DNA of 64,000 nucleotides from Tsuneonella litorea (GTDB taxonomy: Bacteria > Pseudomonadota > Alphaproteobacteria > Sphingomonadales > Sphingomonadaceae): positions 186,001 through 250,000 of the forward strand of contig NZ_JAOAMV010000005.1 in the NCBI RefSeq assembly GCF_025154015.1, written 5' to 3'. Shown in pieces: positions 51,988 to 61,555 of the stretch. The notes below the pieces were generated by a model. That model ran no database searches. It worked only from the letters and a program-made list of their open reading frames with translations, and had not been told where the DNA came from. The stretch's first letter is position 1. Every line of letters begins with the position of its first letter. The position numbers and the translations under genes are program-made.

Positions 51988-53595
51988 CGCATCCGTGACC
52001 GCCGGCCCGCCGTCGTCGCGGTATTTCTGACGCAGCGCGGTGAGCCGGCGTTTCATGCGGGCGATCTGCGGCTGCATGGCGGGATCGTCGATCCGGTTGT
52101 GCATCTCGTCGGGATCGCTGGCTAGATCGTAGAATTCCCACGCGTTCACGTGGCCGTAGAAGCGGATCAGCTTGTAGCGATCGGACTTGATTCCGTAGTG
52201 CGCGCTCACCGCGTGATTGCCCGGGCCCCGGACGTACTCGTAATAGTGATAGTAGATCGCGTCGCGCCAATCGGCGGGCGGGGTGCCATCGGCGACGTCG
52301 CGCAGCGAACGGCCCTGGATCTCCTTGCGCGCGGGCAGCCCGGCGTAGTCGAGGAAGGTGGCCGCATAATCGATGTTCTGGATCGGTGCGGCAACCCGGA
52401 GGCCCGCAGGGATGTGCCCCGGGTACTGCATCAGGAACGGGGTGCGCAGCGATTCCTCGTACATGAAGCGCTTGTCGAACCACCCGTGCTCGCCGAGGTA
52501 GAAGCCCTGGTCCGAGGTGTAGACCACGATCGTGTTGTCCATCTCGCCCGAAGCCTCGAGCCAGTCGAGCACCCGGCCCACGCTTTCGTCGACCGCGGCG
52601 ACGGTGCCGAGATATTCGTCCATGTATCGCTGGTATTTCCAGATCGCCATCTCGCGCTCGTTCAGGTTCGCGCGGTTCATCGCGTCGTTGCCGGGCTGAA
52701 GCGCGCCGAAGTAGGCTTCGCGCTGGGCCTCGGTCATGCGGTTGAAATCGTCGGTCCACGGGTTGAAGCGCAGCTCCCGCGAACCCGCCTTCGTCGTCAT
52801 CTTGAGGTCGTGGCCCTCGTACATGTCATGGGCGACCGTCATTTCCTGCGCCGCGGCCGCGGGGCGCCCGTCGTAGTGGTCGAAATAGTTGGTCGGCACG
52901 GGAAATTCGGTGCCGATGTACTTCTGGACGTGGCGGATCGCCGGCATGAAGTTCCGGTGCGGTGCCTTGTGGTGCATCATCAGGACGAACGGCTGGCCGG
53001 GCTTGCGCTGCTCGTTGAGCCAGCGAAGCGTCAGGTCGGTGGTGATGTCGGTGGCGTAGCCTTCGACCACCTTCTTGCCTTCGGGCGTGATGATGTCCGG
53101 GTTGTAGTACTTTCCCTGGTCGTCAAGCACCGCCCAGGTGTCGATGCCGGACCCCTGGGGGGAATAATTGAGGTGCCACTTGCCGAACAACGCGGTCTGG
53201 TAGCCCGACTGGCCGAGTGCGCGCACCCAGTTCCACGACGCATTGTCGAACGTCTGTCCGTTCTTCGTGAACCCGTGCAGGTGGCTGAACAGGCCGGTCA
53301 GCATCGTCGCTCGGCTCGGCCCGCACAGCGAGTTGGTGACGTAGCTGTTCTCGAACAGCGCGCCGTTCCTTGCGATGCGGTCGATGTTCGGCGTTGGGGC
53401 GATCTTGCCGATCCGGGTTCCGTAGGCGGAAATTGCCGTCTGGGCGTGATCGTCCGACATGATGAAGATGATGTTCGGGCGCTTCTGCTCGACCGGCGCG
53501 GGAGCGACCGTCGCCGGCTCGGCCGCTGACCGGAAATTGGCGCAGGCCCCAAGCGCCAGGAAGGCGAGCGGAGCGAGAAGGGCGACCTGCTTCAT
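51916..53595 (-). CDS. Sulfatase (type I, Cys-type), lipoprotein
   Basis: 559 residues. Lipobox LALGAC puts the lipidated cysteine at 18. The formylglycine motif is C91-G-P-S-R, the metal-binding aspartates are in MSDDH (D48, D49), and the C-terminal TSDQGFYLGEHGW block is conserved. It needs an anaerobic or FGE-type maturase, not seen here. It removes sulfate esters from a saccharide or other compound. It follows GH3 by 3 bp, so they share a transcript. The last residues are three histidines. Confidence 0.92.
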   Translation of the reverse strand: MKQVALLAPLAFLALGACANFRSAAEPATVAPAPVEQKRPNIIFIMSDDHAQTAISAYGTRIGKIAPTPNIDRIARNGALFENSYVTNSLCGPSRATMLTGLFSHLHGFTKNGQTFDNASWNWVRALGQSGYQTALFGKWHLNYSPQGSGIDTWAVLDDQGKYYNPDIITPEGKKVVEGYATDITTDLTLRWLNEQRKPGQPFVLMMHHKAPHRNFMPAIRHVQKYIGTEFPVPTNYFDHYDGRPAAAAQEMTVAHDMYEGHDLKMTTKAGSRELRFNPWTDDFNRMTEAQREAYFGALQPGNDAMNRANLNEREMAIWKYQRYMDEYLGTVAAVDESVGRVLDWLEASGEMDNTIVVYTSDQGFYLGEHGWFDKRFMYEESLRTPFLMQYPGHIPAGLRVAAPIQNIDYAATFLDYAGLPARKEIQGRSLRDVADGTPPADWRDAIYYHYYEYVRGPGNHAVSAHYGIKSDRYKLIRFYGHVNAWEFYDLASDPDEMHNRIDDPAMQPQIARMKRRLTALRQKYRDDGGPAVTDALASPAAIARGQRDAESAAGLHHH

Positions 53596-53598
53596 GGG

Positions 53599-55944
53599 CT
53601 ATTCCGTTATGGTGAATTCGACCGGCGTGCTCGCCTTCGCGCCGGACGACGGGGCGATCCACAGGCGGTATTCGCCGGGCTCCCAACCAAAGCTCATGTC
53701 CGCGCGGGTGAAGGCGAGATCCTCGGGCCGGACGGTAAACTGGACGGTGCGGCTCTCGCCGGGCGCGAGGGCGATCTTTTCGAACCCCTTCAGTTCCTGG
53801 ACCGGCCGGGTCACCGAACCGACCATGTCCTGGACATAGAGTTGCACCACTTCCTCGCCCGCGCGGGTGCCGGTGTTGGTGACCGTGGCGCTCGCGACGA
53901 TGGACCCGCTCCGGCCCATCGACGATGCGCTGAGCGACACCGGCGAATAGCCGAAGGTCGTGTAGCTGAGGCCGTATCCGAACGGATAGAGCGGGCTGTT
54001 GGGCACATCGAGATAACGGGAAACGTACTTGGCCCCCGGCGCACCCAGCTCGATCGGGCGACCGGTGTGCTTCATGTCGTAGTGGATCGGCTCCTGGCCG
54101 ACGTTGCGCGGGAAGGTGATCGGCAGCTTGCCCGAAGGATTGTAGTCGCCGAACAGCACGTCTGCCACCGCATGGCCGCCCATCGTGCCGGGATACCAGG
54201 CGTGCAGGATCGCCGCGACGTGATCCTGGGCCCAGCCGATCGAATTGGGCCGCCCGCTCATCAACAGCAGCACTACCGGCTTGCCCGTCGCTACGAGCTG
54301 CCTGAGCAGCGCCTCCTGGTTGCCGGGAAGGTCGAGCGAGGTGCGGCTGGCGGCCTCGCCGGTCATGTCCCACTTCTCGCCCATGGCGGCGATGATGACA
54401 TCCGATTTGCGGGCGAGGGCGAGGGCCTCGGCGAACCCGTCGGTCTTGCCGGCGGCTTCGAACTCGTAGCTGGCCCCCTTGGCGTAGGTCACGCTGGTCC
54501 CGCTCGGCGCGCGCGCCTTCAGTCCCTCAAGCACCGAAACGGGCCGGGTCCGGCGATCGCCGGCGGCGGCCCAGCTGCCGATCATGTCCGCCTTGCTGTC
54601 GCCCAGGGGACCGATCAGCGCGATCGACTTCGCCGAGGCGGCGAGGGGCAGGGCGTTGCCCTCGTTCTTCAGCAGGACCATCGACTTGCGGGCCACATCG
54701 CGCGCGGCCTCGAGGTATTCCGGCTTGTAGAGCGTCGCCTTCTCGCGCGCCTCGTCGGCGTAGCGATAGGGATCCTCGAACAGGCCGAGACGGTATTTCG
54801 CCTCGAGAATACGCCGCACCGACCGGTCGATCGCCGCGACGGAAACCCGGCCCTCGGCAACCGATTTCGCCAGGTCGTCCATGAAGATCGCGCTCTGCAT
54901 GTCCATGTCGACCCCCGCGTTGATCGCCTGCTCGCCGGCCTGCGCCTTGTCCTTCGCGTAACCGTGGGGGACCATCTCGGCGATCGAGGTGTAGTCGGTG
55001 ACCACGAAGCCGTCGAAGCCCCACTTGTCGCGCAGGGTGTCGGTCAGGAGGTACTTGTTTCCGCTGGCGGGCACCCCGTCGACCTCGTTGAAGCTCGTCA
55101 TGAAGCTGGCGACACCGGCGTCGACGGCCGCCTTGAAGGGAGGCAGATAGGTATCCCGCAGGGTGCGGTCCGAGATGTCCACCGTGTGATAGTCGCGGCC
55201 GGCCTGCGCGGCGCCGTAGGCCGCGAAGTGCTTGGCGGTCGCAAGAATCGTGTCGGTCCGGGCCAGATCGTCGCCCTGGTACCCGTGCACGCGCGCGCGC
55301 GCGATCCGGCTGCCGAGGAAGACGTCTTCGCCCGCGCCCTCGGACACCCGGCCCCAGCGCGCATCGCGGGCGATGTCGACCATCGGGGAAAAGGTCCAGT
55401 GAATGCCCTCGGCCGCGGCTTCTTCCGCGGACACGCGCGCCGAGGTCTCGATGGCGTCCATGTCCCAGCTCGCCGCCTCGCCGAGCGAAATCGGGAATAT
55501 CGTGCGATGGCCGTGGATGACGTCGTAGCCGAACAGGAGGGGGATCTTCAGCCGGGTGTCTTCGACGGCAAGGCGCTGCAGGTCGCGGGTGTATTTCGCG
55601 GTGTAGGCGTTGAAGATCGCGCCGACGCGGCCCGCCTTGATGTCGTCCTGGTATCCGCTGCGCATGGTCGGGCCGGTCGATTCCCAGTCGCTGGTGAGCA
55701 GGTTCAGCTGACCGATCTTTTCCTGGAGCGTCATCTTCGCCATCAGCGCATCGATAAAGGCATCCATCTTCGGATCGCCTTTCGCCCACGCCGGCTGCGC
55801 CGGGACTTGGGGCACGGTATCGGCGCGGATAGCGGGCGCGGAACGAACATCGGTCGTCGCGACAGGCATTCCCGCCGCCGCGCACGCCGCCAGTTGCAGC
55901 GAGCACCCCGCCAGAAAGAGTGCCGATAGCCTTCTCATCATCAT
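53599..55944 (-). CDS. Glycoside hydrolase family 3 beta-glucosidase (BglX-like)
   Basis: 781 residues. A lipoprotein signal with LAAC (Cys21), or LAGC (Cys14), is followed by the GH3 barrel with nucleophile D317 in VVTDYTS, the alpha/beta sandwich with KHF and GEKWDMTGEAASR, and a C-terminal fibronectin-III-like domain. BglX-type enzymes remove beta-linked glucose from oligosaccharide ends in the periplasm. First gene of a two-gene operon with the sulfatase, divergent from TonB receptor 3. Confidence 0.92.
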   Translation of the reverse strand: MMMRRLSALFLAGCSLQLAACAAAGMPVATTDVRSAPAIRADTVPQVPAQPAWAKGDPKMDAFIDALMAKMTLQEKIGQLNLLTSDWESTGPTMRSGYQDDIKAGRVGAIFNAYTAKYTRDLQRLAVEDTRLKIPLLFGYDVIHGHRTIFPISLGEAASWDMDAIETSARVSAEEAAAEGIHWTFSPMVDIARDARWGRVSEGAGEDVFLGSRIARARVHGYQGDDLARTDTILATAKHFAAYGAAQAGRDYHTVDISDRTLRDTYLPPFKAAVDAGVASFMTSFNEVDGVPASGNKYLLTDTLRDKWGFDGFVVTDYTSIAEMVPHGYAKDKAQAGEQAINAGVDMDMQSAIFMDDLAKSVAEGRVSVAAIDRSVRRILEAKYRLGLFEDPYRYADEAREKATLYKPEYLEAARDVARKSMVLLKNEGNALPLAASAKSIALIGPLGDSKADMIGSWAAAGDRRTRPVSVLEGLKARAPSGTSVTYAKGASYEFEAAGKTDGFAEALALARKSDVIIAAMGEKWDMTGEAASRTSLDLPGNQEALLRQLVATGKPVVLLLMSGRPNSIGWAQDHVAAILHAWYPGTMGGHAVADVLFGDYNPSGKLPITFPRNVGQEPIHYDMKHTGRPIELGAPGAKYVSRYLDVPNSPLYPFGYGLSYTTFGYSPVSLSASSMGRSGSIVASATVTNTGTRAGEEVVQLYVQDMVGSVTRPVQELKGFEKIALAPGESRTVQFTVRPEDLAFTRADMSFGWEPGEYRLWIAPSSGAKASTPVEFTITE

Positions 55945-55977
55945 CTCCCGCCCATCGCCAACGGTGTCGGGCGCGAT

Positions 55978-56019
55978 ATCCGCCGTCCATCTCGCTGGAT
56001 CCGCCGTCCATCTCGCTGG
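55978..56019. repeat. Perfect 21-bp tandem duplication
   Basis: Two identical 21-bp units (55978-55998 and 55999-56019), each beginning ATCCGCC and ending CGCTGG, lie in the GH3/TonB receptor 3 promoter region, 28 bp from the LacI-like site. Confidence 0.85.
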
Positions 56020-56046
56020 CTTCGGGATCGGACTATACAGTGCTTA

Positions 56047-56060
56047 TGAAACCGGTTACA
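56047..56060. promoter_or_regulatory. LacI/GalR-like operator between GH3 and TonB receptor 3
   Basis: TGAAACCGGTTACA, the second copy of the AACCGGTT palindrome, in the divergent promoter. It suggests one sugar-responsive regulator controls both sides and GH97. Confidence 0.65.
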
Positions 56061-56154
56061 AGGCCCCACGAAAAATTTGATTCGGACGTCTTCTGCTCGT
56101 CGGGTTTCGGCGAAAATGCATGGAGGCTCCGGTGTTTAGGGAGGTTACTGGAAG

Positions 56155-59100
56155 ATGCTTTCTAGGCTCAGCACCCGTTCGTTCGGCGCCCGTCGATTCG
56201 CGGCGGCGCTTGCCCTCGGGACAGCCGGCGGCGCGATGGCGATCGCGCTTGCGACGCCCGCTGCGGCGCAGCAGGTCAACGCTTCGCTGCGCGGCACCGT
56301 CGTTGCCGATGGGGGCGTGACCCAGGTCACCGTGGTCGAGGTCAATACCGGCATCAATCGCACCGTGCAGGTGGCGCCCGACGGCAGCTACAACTTCCCC
56401 TCGCTGCGTCCCGGGACATATCGGCTCGAGCTGACGACGCCGACCGGCGTGCGCACGACCGACGAATTCCAGCTCCTCGTGGCACAGGACGCGGTGCTGA
56501 ATTTCGATCTCTCCACCGTCACCACCGTCCCGGACGGCGGGGACAGTGGCGGCATCATCGTTACTGCCGACCGCATCAAGACCATGGAGGGCGGCGAAGT
56601 CGGCACGAACATCACCCCGCGCGAATTGCAGACCCTGCCGCAGAACAATCGCAACTTCCTTGCCTTCGCGGACCTCGCGCCCGGCGTGCAGTTCGTCAAT
56701 CCGGACGGACAGTCGCGCATCCAGGGCGGCGCGCAGGACAGCCGCACGGTCAACGTCTTCATCGACGGAGTGGGACAGAAGGACTACGTTCTCAAGAACG
56801 GCATAACCGGACAGGATTCCAGCCAGGGCAACCCGTTTCCCCAGCTGGCGGTCGGCGAGTACCGGGTCATCAGCTCGAACTACAAGGCGGAGTTCGACCA
56901 GGTCAGCTCCGTGGCGATCACGGCCGCGACGAAGTCGGGGACCAACGAGTTCCACGGCTCCGCGTTCATCGACTACACCGACACCAGCATGCGTGAACGC
57001 CGGCCGACGGAAATCTTCACCGCGAACCCGGTGAAGGCGGAAACGAAGGACTTCCAGTTCGGCGGTGCGCTCGGCGGCCCGATCATCAGGGACATCGCAC
57101 ACTTCTTCGTCACCTACGAAGGCAAGCGTCGCCGCCTGCCGGTCGACATCCAGCCGGGCCAGTCGTTCCCCGTCAGCTATTTCCCGACCGAGTACCAGGG
57201 GCTGTTCGGGCCGACCCAGCAGGAGTTCAACGAAGACCTCTACTTCGCCAAGATCGACGTCTCGCCGACTGCCAGCGATCTGATCGAACTGTCGGGCAAG
57301 TACCGCAAGGAGAGCGGCATATTCCTCGGCAACGGCAGCAACGCCGTCGAGACGGCCAGTTCCCAGGAAGTCGACGAAAAGCGCGGCACGCTGCGGTGGG
57401 AGCATACCACCGACAACTGGATCAACGACCTTAAGGTGACTTACGAGGACGTTTCCTGGTCGCCGCGTCCGCAAACGCTTGAGAACGGGTCGATCTTCAC
57501 TTTCAGCGGGGTCAGCCCGGTGACCGGCAACAACCTGTCGAACGCGCAGATCCTGCGCGTCGGAGGCGGCGCCAACTTCCAGGACAAGGGGCAGAAGGGC
57601 TGGGGCATCCAGAACGACTTCACCTATGTCGGGCTGCCGGGCCATACGATCAAGGCGGGCGTCAAGTCGAAGTGGATCGACCTGACCACGATCCAGCAGA
57701 ACTTCTTCAACCCTGCCTATTCGTACAACACCAACTTCAACCCGAACGGCGGTACGTTCAATCAGTCGATCCCATACCGGGTCCAGTTCGGCTACCAGAC
57801 CGGCACGGGCACGCCCATCGTACAGTCCAACAACTGGCAGTTCGGCGTGTACATCCAGGACGACTGGGAGGTAACGCCGCGCCTGACGCTGAACCTCGGC
57901 GTGCGCTGGGATTACGAACGGACGCCCTCGTATCTCAATTTCGTCCACCCGGCCGACGCGCTCGATGCCGTGGACTCGGTGCTCGCGACGACGGACAACA
58001 TCAAGTATCCGAACCTTGCGAACGCGAACTACAATATCGAGGACTACATCTCGACGGGGAACAACCGCAAGGCGTTCACCGGTGCGATCCAGCCGCGGAT
58101 CGGTTTCAGCTACGATTTCACCGGCGACGGCACCTGGGTGCTGTTCGGTGGCTACGGCCGTTCGTATGACCGCAATCAGTTCGATTTCCTCCAGCAGGAA
58201 ATCAGCGTCGGTTCGTACACCACGCGCACGTTCAACTTCATCACCGGCGATCCGCGCAACACCTGCACGCCGAGCCCGACCTGCGTTCCGTTCAATCCGG
58301 TCTACCTGACCCAGGCGGGGCGTGACCAGCTCGTCGCCGGGGCCGGTGCGGGTGGCGGGCGCGAACTCCGCTTCATCAACAACAACCTGAAGGTCCCCTA
58401 TTCGGACCAGTTCAGCCTCGGCCTGCGCAGCCGGGTGTCGAACCTGTGGACGGCCGAAGTCGGCTATACGCACATCGTCAGCAAGGACGGGTTCGCGTAC
58501 CTCCTCGGCAACCGCCAGCCCAACGGTTCGTTCTTCACCGCCTCGGGCGGCTCGCCGTTCGGCTTCGCCCCTCCGGGCTACGGTTCGATCATCATCGGCG
58601 ACAACGGCCTGTATACCCGTTCGGACGCGGGCTACCTGAAGCTCAACAAGCGGTACACGCAGGCTTCGCCGTGGAACATCGCCGCGACGTATACCTATAC
58701 GGACGCGGTAGAGAACCGGAACTTCGGCGAGGTCTTCGCGCTCGATTTCCCGTCGCTCGAGGATTACACGATCAAGCCGTCGAGCGGGCTGCGGCGCCAT
58801 CGCCTGGTCATCGCCGGGGCGACCGATACGCCGATCGGGTTGACGATCTCGGGCAAGTTCACGCTCGCCTCGCCCCCGTTCCTCAACAGCTTCAACCGCT
58901 TCCCGGGGCAGGATCCTGCGCTGGTCGTGAGCGCGCTCGAGGCTTCGCGGGGCTTCCGCCAGCTGGACCTGGCGCTGACCCAGCACATCCCGCTGCACTT
59001 CATCACCGACGAGGCCCGGATCTTTGTCCGCCTCGACATCATCAACGCGATGAACGATCGCAACTACAACAGCTTCATCGCGTCGACTGGCCTCAGGAAC

Positions 59101-59166
59101 CCCAACAGCTTTTCGACCGAGGGGCCGCCGCGGACGTTCAAGATCTCGGCCGGTTTCGACTTCTGA
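56155..59166 (+). CDS. TonB-dependent receptor 3 with carboxypeptidase-regulatory-like domain (Oar type)
   Basis: 1003 residues. Signal peptide ending near TPAAAQQ, then a CarboxypepD_reg-like domain (about 40-125, with LRGTVVADGG and PSLRPGTYRLEL), a plug (RNFLAFADLAPGVQFVNPDG) and a barrel ending in SAGFDF. This Oar-like form is typical of receptors for oligosaccharides in sphingomonads and Bacteroidetes-like loci. It likely imports the glucan fragments cut by the neighbouring hydrolases. Several starts are possible; MLSRLSTRSFGARR gives a normal long signal. Confidence 0.92.
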   Translation: MLSRLSTRSFGARRFAAALALGTAGGAMAIALATPAAAQQVNASLRGTVVADGGVTQVTVVEVNTGINRTVQVAPDGSYNFPSLRPGTYRLELTTPTGVRTTDEFQLLVAQDAVLNFDLSTVTTVPDGGDSGGIIVTADRIKTMEGGEVGTNITPRELQTLPQNNRNFLAFADLAPGVQFVNPDGQSRIQGGAQDSRTVNVFIDGVGQKDYVLKNGITGQDSSQGNPFPQLAVGEYRVISSNYKAEFDQVSSVAITAATKSGTNEFHGSAFIDYTDTSMRERRPTEIFTANPVKAETKDFQFGGALGGPIIRDIAHFFVTYEGKRRRLPVDIQPGQSFPVSYFPTEYQGLFGPTQQEFNEDLYFAKIDVSPTASDLIELSGKYRKESGIFLGNGSNAVETASSQEVDEKRGTLRWEHTTDNWINDLKVTYEDVSWSPRPQTLENGSIFTFSGVSPVTGNNLSNAQILRVGGGANFQDKGQKGWGIQNDFTYVGLPGHTIKAGVKSKWIDLTTIQQNFFNPAYSYNTNFNPNGGTFNQSIPYRVQFGYQTGTGTPIVQSNNWQFGVYIQDDWEVTPRLTLNLGVRWDYERTPSYLNFVHPADALDAVDSVLATTDNIKYPNLANANYNIEDYISTGNNRKAFTGAIQPRIGFSYDFTGDGTWVLFGGYGRSYDRNQFDFLQQEISVGSYTTRTFNFITGDPRNTCTPSPTCVPFNPVYLTQAGRDQLVAGAGAGGGRELRFINNNLKVPYSDQFSLGLRSRVSNLWTAEVGYTHIVSKDGFAYLLGNRQPNGSFFTASGGSPFGFAPPGYGSIIIGDNGLYTRSDAGYLKLNKRYTQASPWNIAATYTYTDAVENRNFGEVFALDFPSLEDYTIKPSSGLRRHRLVIAGATDTPIGLTISGKFTLASPPFLNSFNRFPGQDPALVVSALEASRGFRQLDLALTQHIPLHFITDEARIFVRLDIINAMNDRNYNSFIASTGLRNPNSFSTEGPPRTFKISAGFDF

Positions 59167-59180
59167 TCCTGCAGCCGGGC

Positions 59181-59214
59181 GATGCGCGGTCCGATCCTCC
59201 CCGGACCGCGCATC
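59181..59214 (+). terminator. Strong hairpin between TonB receptor 3 and glucanase
   Basis: Perfect 13-bp arms (59181-59193 and 59202-59214) with an 8-base loop. No T-run follows, so it is more likely an mRNA-stability or attenuation element that sets different expression of the two genes. Confidence 0.65.
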
Positions 59215-59234
59215 ACTGCCAAGACGACGGAACA

Positions 59235-60722
59235 ATGACACCTTTCACTGCCCTTCGGTTCGCATCGCTTCTGTTCCTCGCCTCGTGCACGCCGCTGACG
59301 CCGCCGGAGAGCGGCGCGGCGGTTCGCACGGACCCTCCGGCGGAGGCCTTCTCCGAAGACCTCACCCGGCGCACGTTCCGCTATTTCTGGGACACCACCG
59401 ATACCGAGCGATGCCTTGCGCCGGATCGCTGGCCCAGCAATCCGTTCTCCTCGATCGCGGCCACCGGGTTCGCGCTGACCGCCTACGGGATCGGTGCCGA
59501 ACGCGGCTATGTTTCGCGCCCGGACGCCGCGGCGCGCACGCGCGACTGCCTTCGGTTCTACTGGACCGCGCCCCAGGGGCCGCAAGCCGAAGGCGTGGCG
59601 GGGCACAAGGGCTTCTTCTACCATTTCCTCAAGAACGATGACGGCACGCGCCGCGGAAACACCGAGCTTTCGACGGTCGACACCAGCCTCCTGCTCGGCG
59701 GAGTGCTTTTCGCGCAGAGCTATTTCGACCGCGACAACCCGGTCGAACGCGAAATTCGCGACCTGGCGGAGAAGATCTATCGCCGGGTCGACTGGACGTT
59801 CGTCCAGCGCGAGAACAGCACTATCCCGTCCGGCAACGGCGGCAGCGGCAAGGCGATCGCGATGGGCTGGTACCCGGAACGCGGGAACGGCGGCGACTTC
59901 GGCACGCACGACTGGGTCGGTTACAACGAAGGCATGCTGGTCTATGTCCTCGCCGCAGGATCGCCGACGCATCCCGTCGGCAAGGACGCCTGGGACACAG
60001 GCTGGGCCGCCGACCTGGAAAAGGACTGGGGCAGCTTCTACGGCTATGAACACCTCCAGTTCGAGCCCCTGTTCGGGCACCAGTACAGCCACGTCTGGGT
60101 CGACTTTCGTGGCATCCGCGATGCGTTCATGGCGCGCAAGGGCATCGACTATTTCGAAAACAGCCGCCGCGCGACCTTGAGCCAGCGCGCCTATGGGATC
60201 GACAATCCGAACGACTGGATCGGCTATTCGGGGGATCTGTGGGGCTGGACCGCGTCCGACGGTCCCACCGCAGCCGCGAACGGGCGGCTGGTGAACGGCA
60301 AGCCGCGCACGTTCATGGGGTATTCGGCCCGCGGGGCAAGCAGCCACCGCGTGGTCGACGACGGTACGATCGTGCCCACTGCGGCGGGAGGCTCGGTCGC
60401 CTTTGCGCCAGAGGTGACCATTCCGGCACTCATGTCGATGCGGGATGCCTATGGCGACATGCTCTATGCACAGTACGGGTTCAAGGACGCCTTCAACCCG
60501 AGCTATACCTTCGTCGATGCCGGAAGCCGGAGCGGCTCGATCGATCCGGTCAAGGGCTGGGTGGCGCACGATTATCTCGGGATCGACCAGGGACCGATCC
60601 TCGCGATGATGGAGAACCACCGGACCGGCCTGGTCTGGAAGGTCATGCGCAAGAACCCGCATATCCGGCGGGGCCTCGAACGACTCGGTTTCAGCGGAGG
60701 CTGGCTGAGCGGCACCCGGTGA
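59235..60722 (+). CDS. Glucoamylase-fold glycoside hydrolase (GH144-like endo-beta-glucanase), lipoprotein
   Basis: 495 residues. Lipobox FLASC (Cys18). The mature part (EDLTRRTFRYFWDTTD, STVDTSLLLGGVLFAQ, NEGMLVYVLAAGSPTHP, EPLFGHQYSHVWVDFRG) matches the (alpha/alpha)6 'glycoamylase' domain, whose characterised members are GH144 endo-beta-1,2-glucanases. Specificity here is inferred. It follows TonB receptor 3 after the hairpin and overlaps the next gene by 4 bp (GTGA). The longer open frame upstream is within the receptor gene and is not real. Confidence 0.82.
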   Translation: MTPFTALRFASLLFLASCTPLTPPESGAAVRTDPPAEAFSEDLTRRTFRYFWDTTDTERCLAPDRWPSNPFSSIAATGFALTAYGIGAERGYVSRPDAAARTRDCLRFYWTAPQGPQAEGVAGHKGFFYHFLKNDDGTRRGNTELSTVDTSLLLGGVLFAQSYFDRDNPVEREIRDLAEKIYRRVDWTFVQRENSTIPSGNGGSGKAIAMGWYPERGNGGDFGTHDWVGYNEGMLVYVLAAGSPTHPVGKDAWDTGWAADLEKDWGSFYGYEHLQFEPLFGHQYSHVWVDFRGIRDAFMARKGIDYFENSRRATLSQRAYGIDNPNDWIGYSGDLWGWTASDGPTAAANGRLVNGKPRTFMGYSARGASSHRVVDDGTIVPTAAGGSVAFAPEVTIPALMSMRDAYGDMLYAQYGFKDAFNPSYTFVDAGSRSGSIDPVKGWVAHDYLGIDQGPILAMMENHRTGLVWKVMRKNPHIRRGLERLGFSGGWLSGTR

Positions 60723-61543
60723 GGGCCGGACGCCCCGTGCTGGACAGGCGCGGCTTGCTGTGCGCCGCGGCGGCCCTGCCGCTGGCGTCGTGCGCGAGTG
60801 TTGCCGGCTCGCTGCGCGCGAACCTCAGGGTGGCGACCTTCAACATCTGGCACGACGCGGAAAACTGGGCCGCGCGGCTGCCGCTGATTGTTCAGGCGCT
60901 GCGCGAGTCCGAAGCGGACGTCATCGGGCTTCAGGAGAACCTCGAAGATTCCGCCAAGGCGCTTCCCAATCAGGCAGCGACCATTGCCACCATGCTGGGC
61001 GGCTACTCGGTGCATTTCGCCGCGTCGGAGCCGCCGGGTTCGGCCAAGCGGTACGGGAATGCCATTCTCTCCCGCCTGCCCGTGGTCGAGGAAGCGGCGA
61101 GGGTCCTCGAACCGGTAAGCGATCATCGAACCGCCCTGCGCACGCGCGTGTTGCTGCAGGGCCGCCCGATCGACGTGGTCGTGACGCACCTGGCGTGGCA
61201 GGCAGACGCCGGCCCGGTGCGCGCGCAGCAGGTCGCCGACTTGTTGGCGTGGCTGCCGCGGGACGGGACGCCGCTGGTGATCATGGGCGATTTCAATGCC
61301 CCGCTGACGGCACCAGAGCTTTCGCTCCTGGGGCCACCCCGCTTTGCGAGCGCGCTTGCGCCCGGCGCGACCTCGACCACCCTCAACTCTGCCAGGGGGC
61401 ATTCGCAGCGGGTGATCGATCATGTGTTCGCCGAGCGATGCTGCTTCGAGACGGTGACCGCGCGAAGGATCGGCGATCGCGCGACCGATGGCGAATATCC
61501 GTCGGATCATTTCGGTGTCGCGGCGACCCTGAAGATGGTCTGA
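60719..61543 (+). CDS. Endonuclease/exonuclease/phosphatase family protein 1 (Tat/lipoprotein signal)
   Basis: 274 residues from GTG at 60719, coupled to the glucanase by GTGA. The N-terminus has twin arginines (R10, R11 in DRRGLL) and a lipobox LASC (Cys25). The mature domain has ATFNIW, GLQEN, GDFNAP and SDHFGV, the full active-site set of the EEP (DNase I/sphingomyelinase-like) fold. Being exported with glycan enzymes, it is more likely a phosphodiesterase acting on a substituted glycan or lipid than a nuclease (inference). Confidence 0.85.
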   Translation: MRAGRPVLDRRGLLCAAAALPLASCASVAGSLRANLRVATFNIWHDAENWAARLPLIVQALRESEADVIGLQENLEDSAKALPNQAATIATMLGGYSVHFAASEPPGSAKRYGNAILSRLPVVEEAARVLEPVSDHRTALRTRVLLQGRPIDVVVTHLAWQADAGPVRAQQVADLLAWLPRDGTPLVIMGDFNAPLTAPELSLLGPPRFASALAPGATSTTLNSARGHSQRVIDHVFAERCCFETVTARRIGDRATDGEYPSDHFGVAATLKMV

Positions 61544-61555
61544 CGGGAAGCGGCG

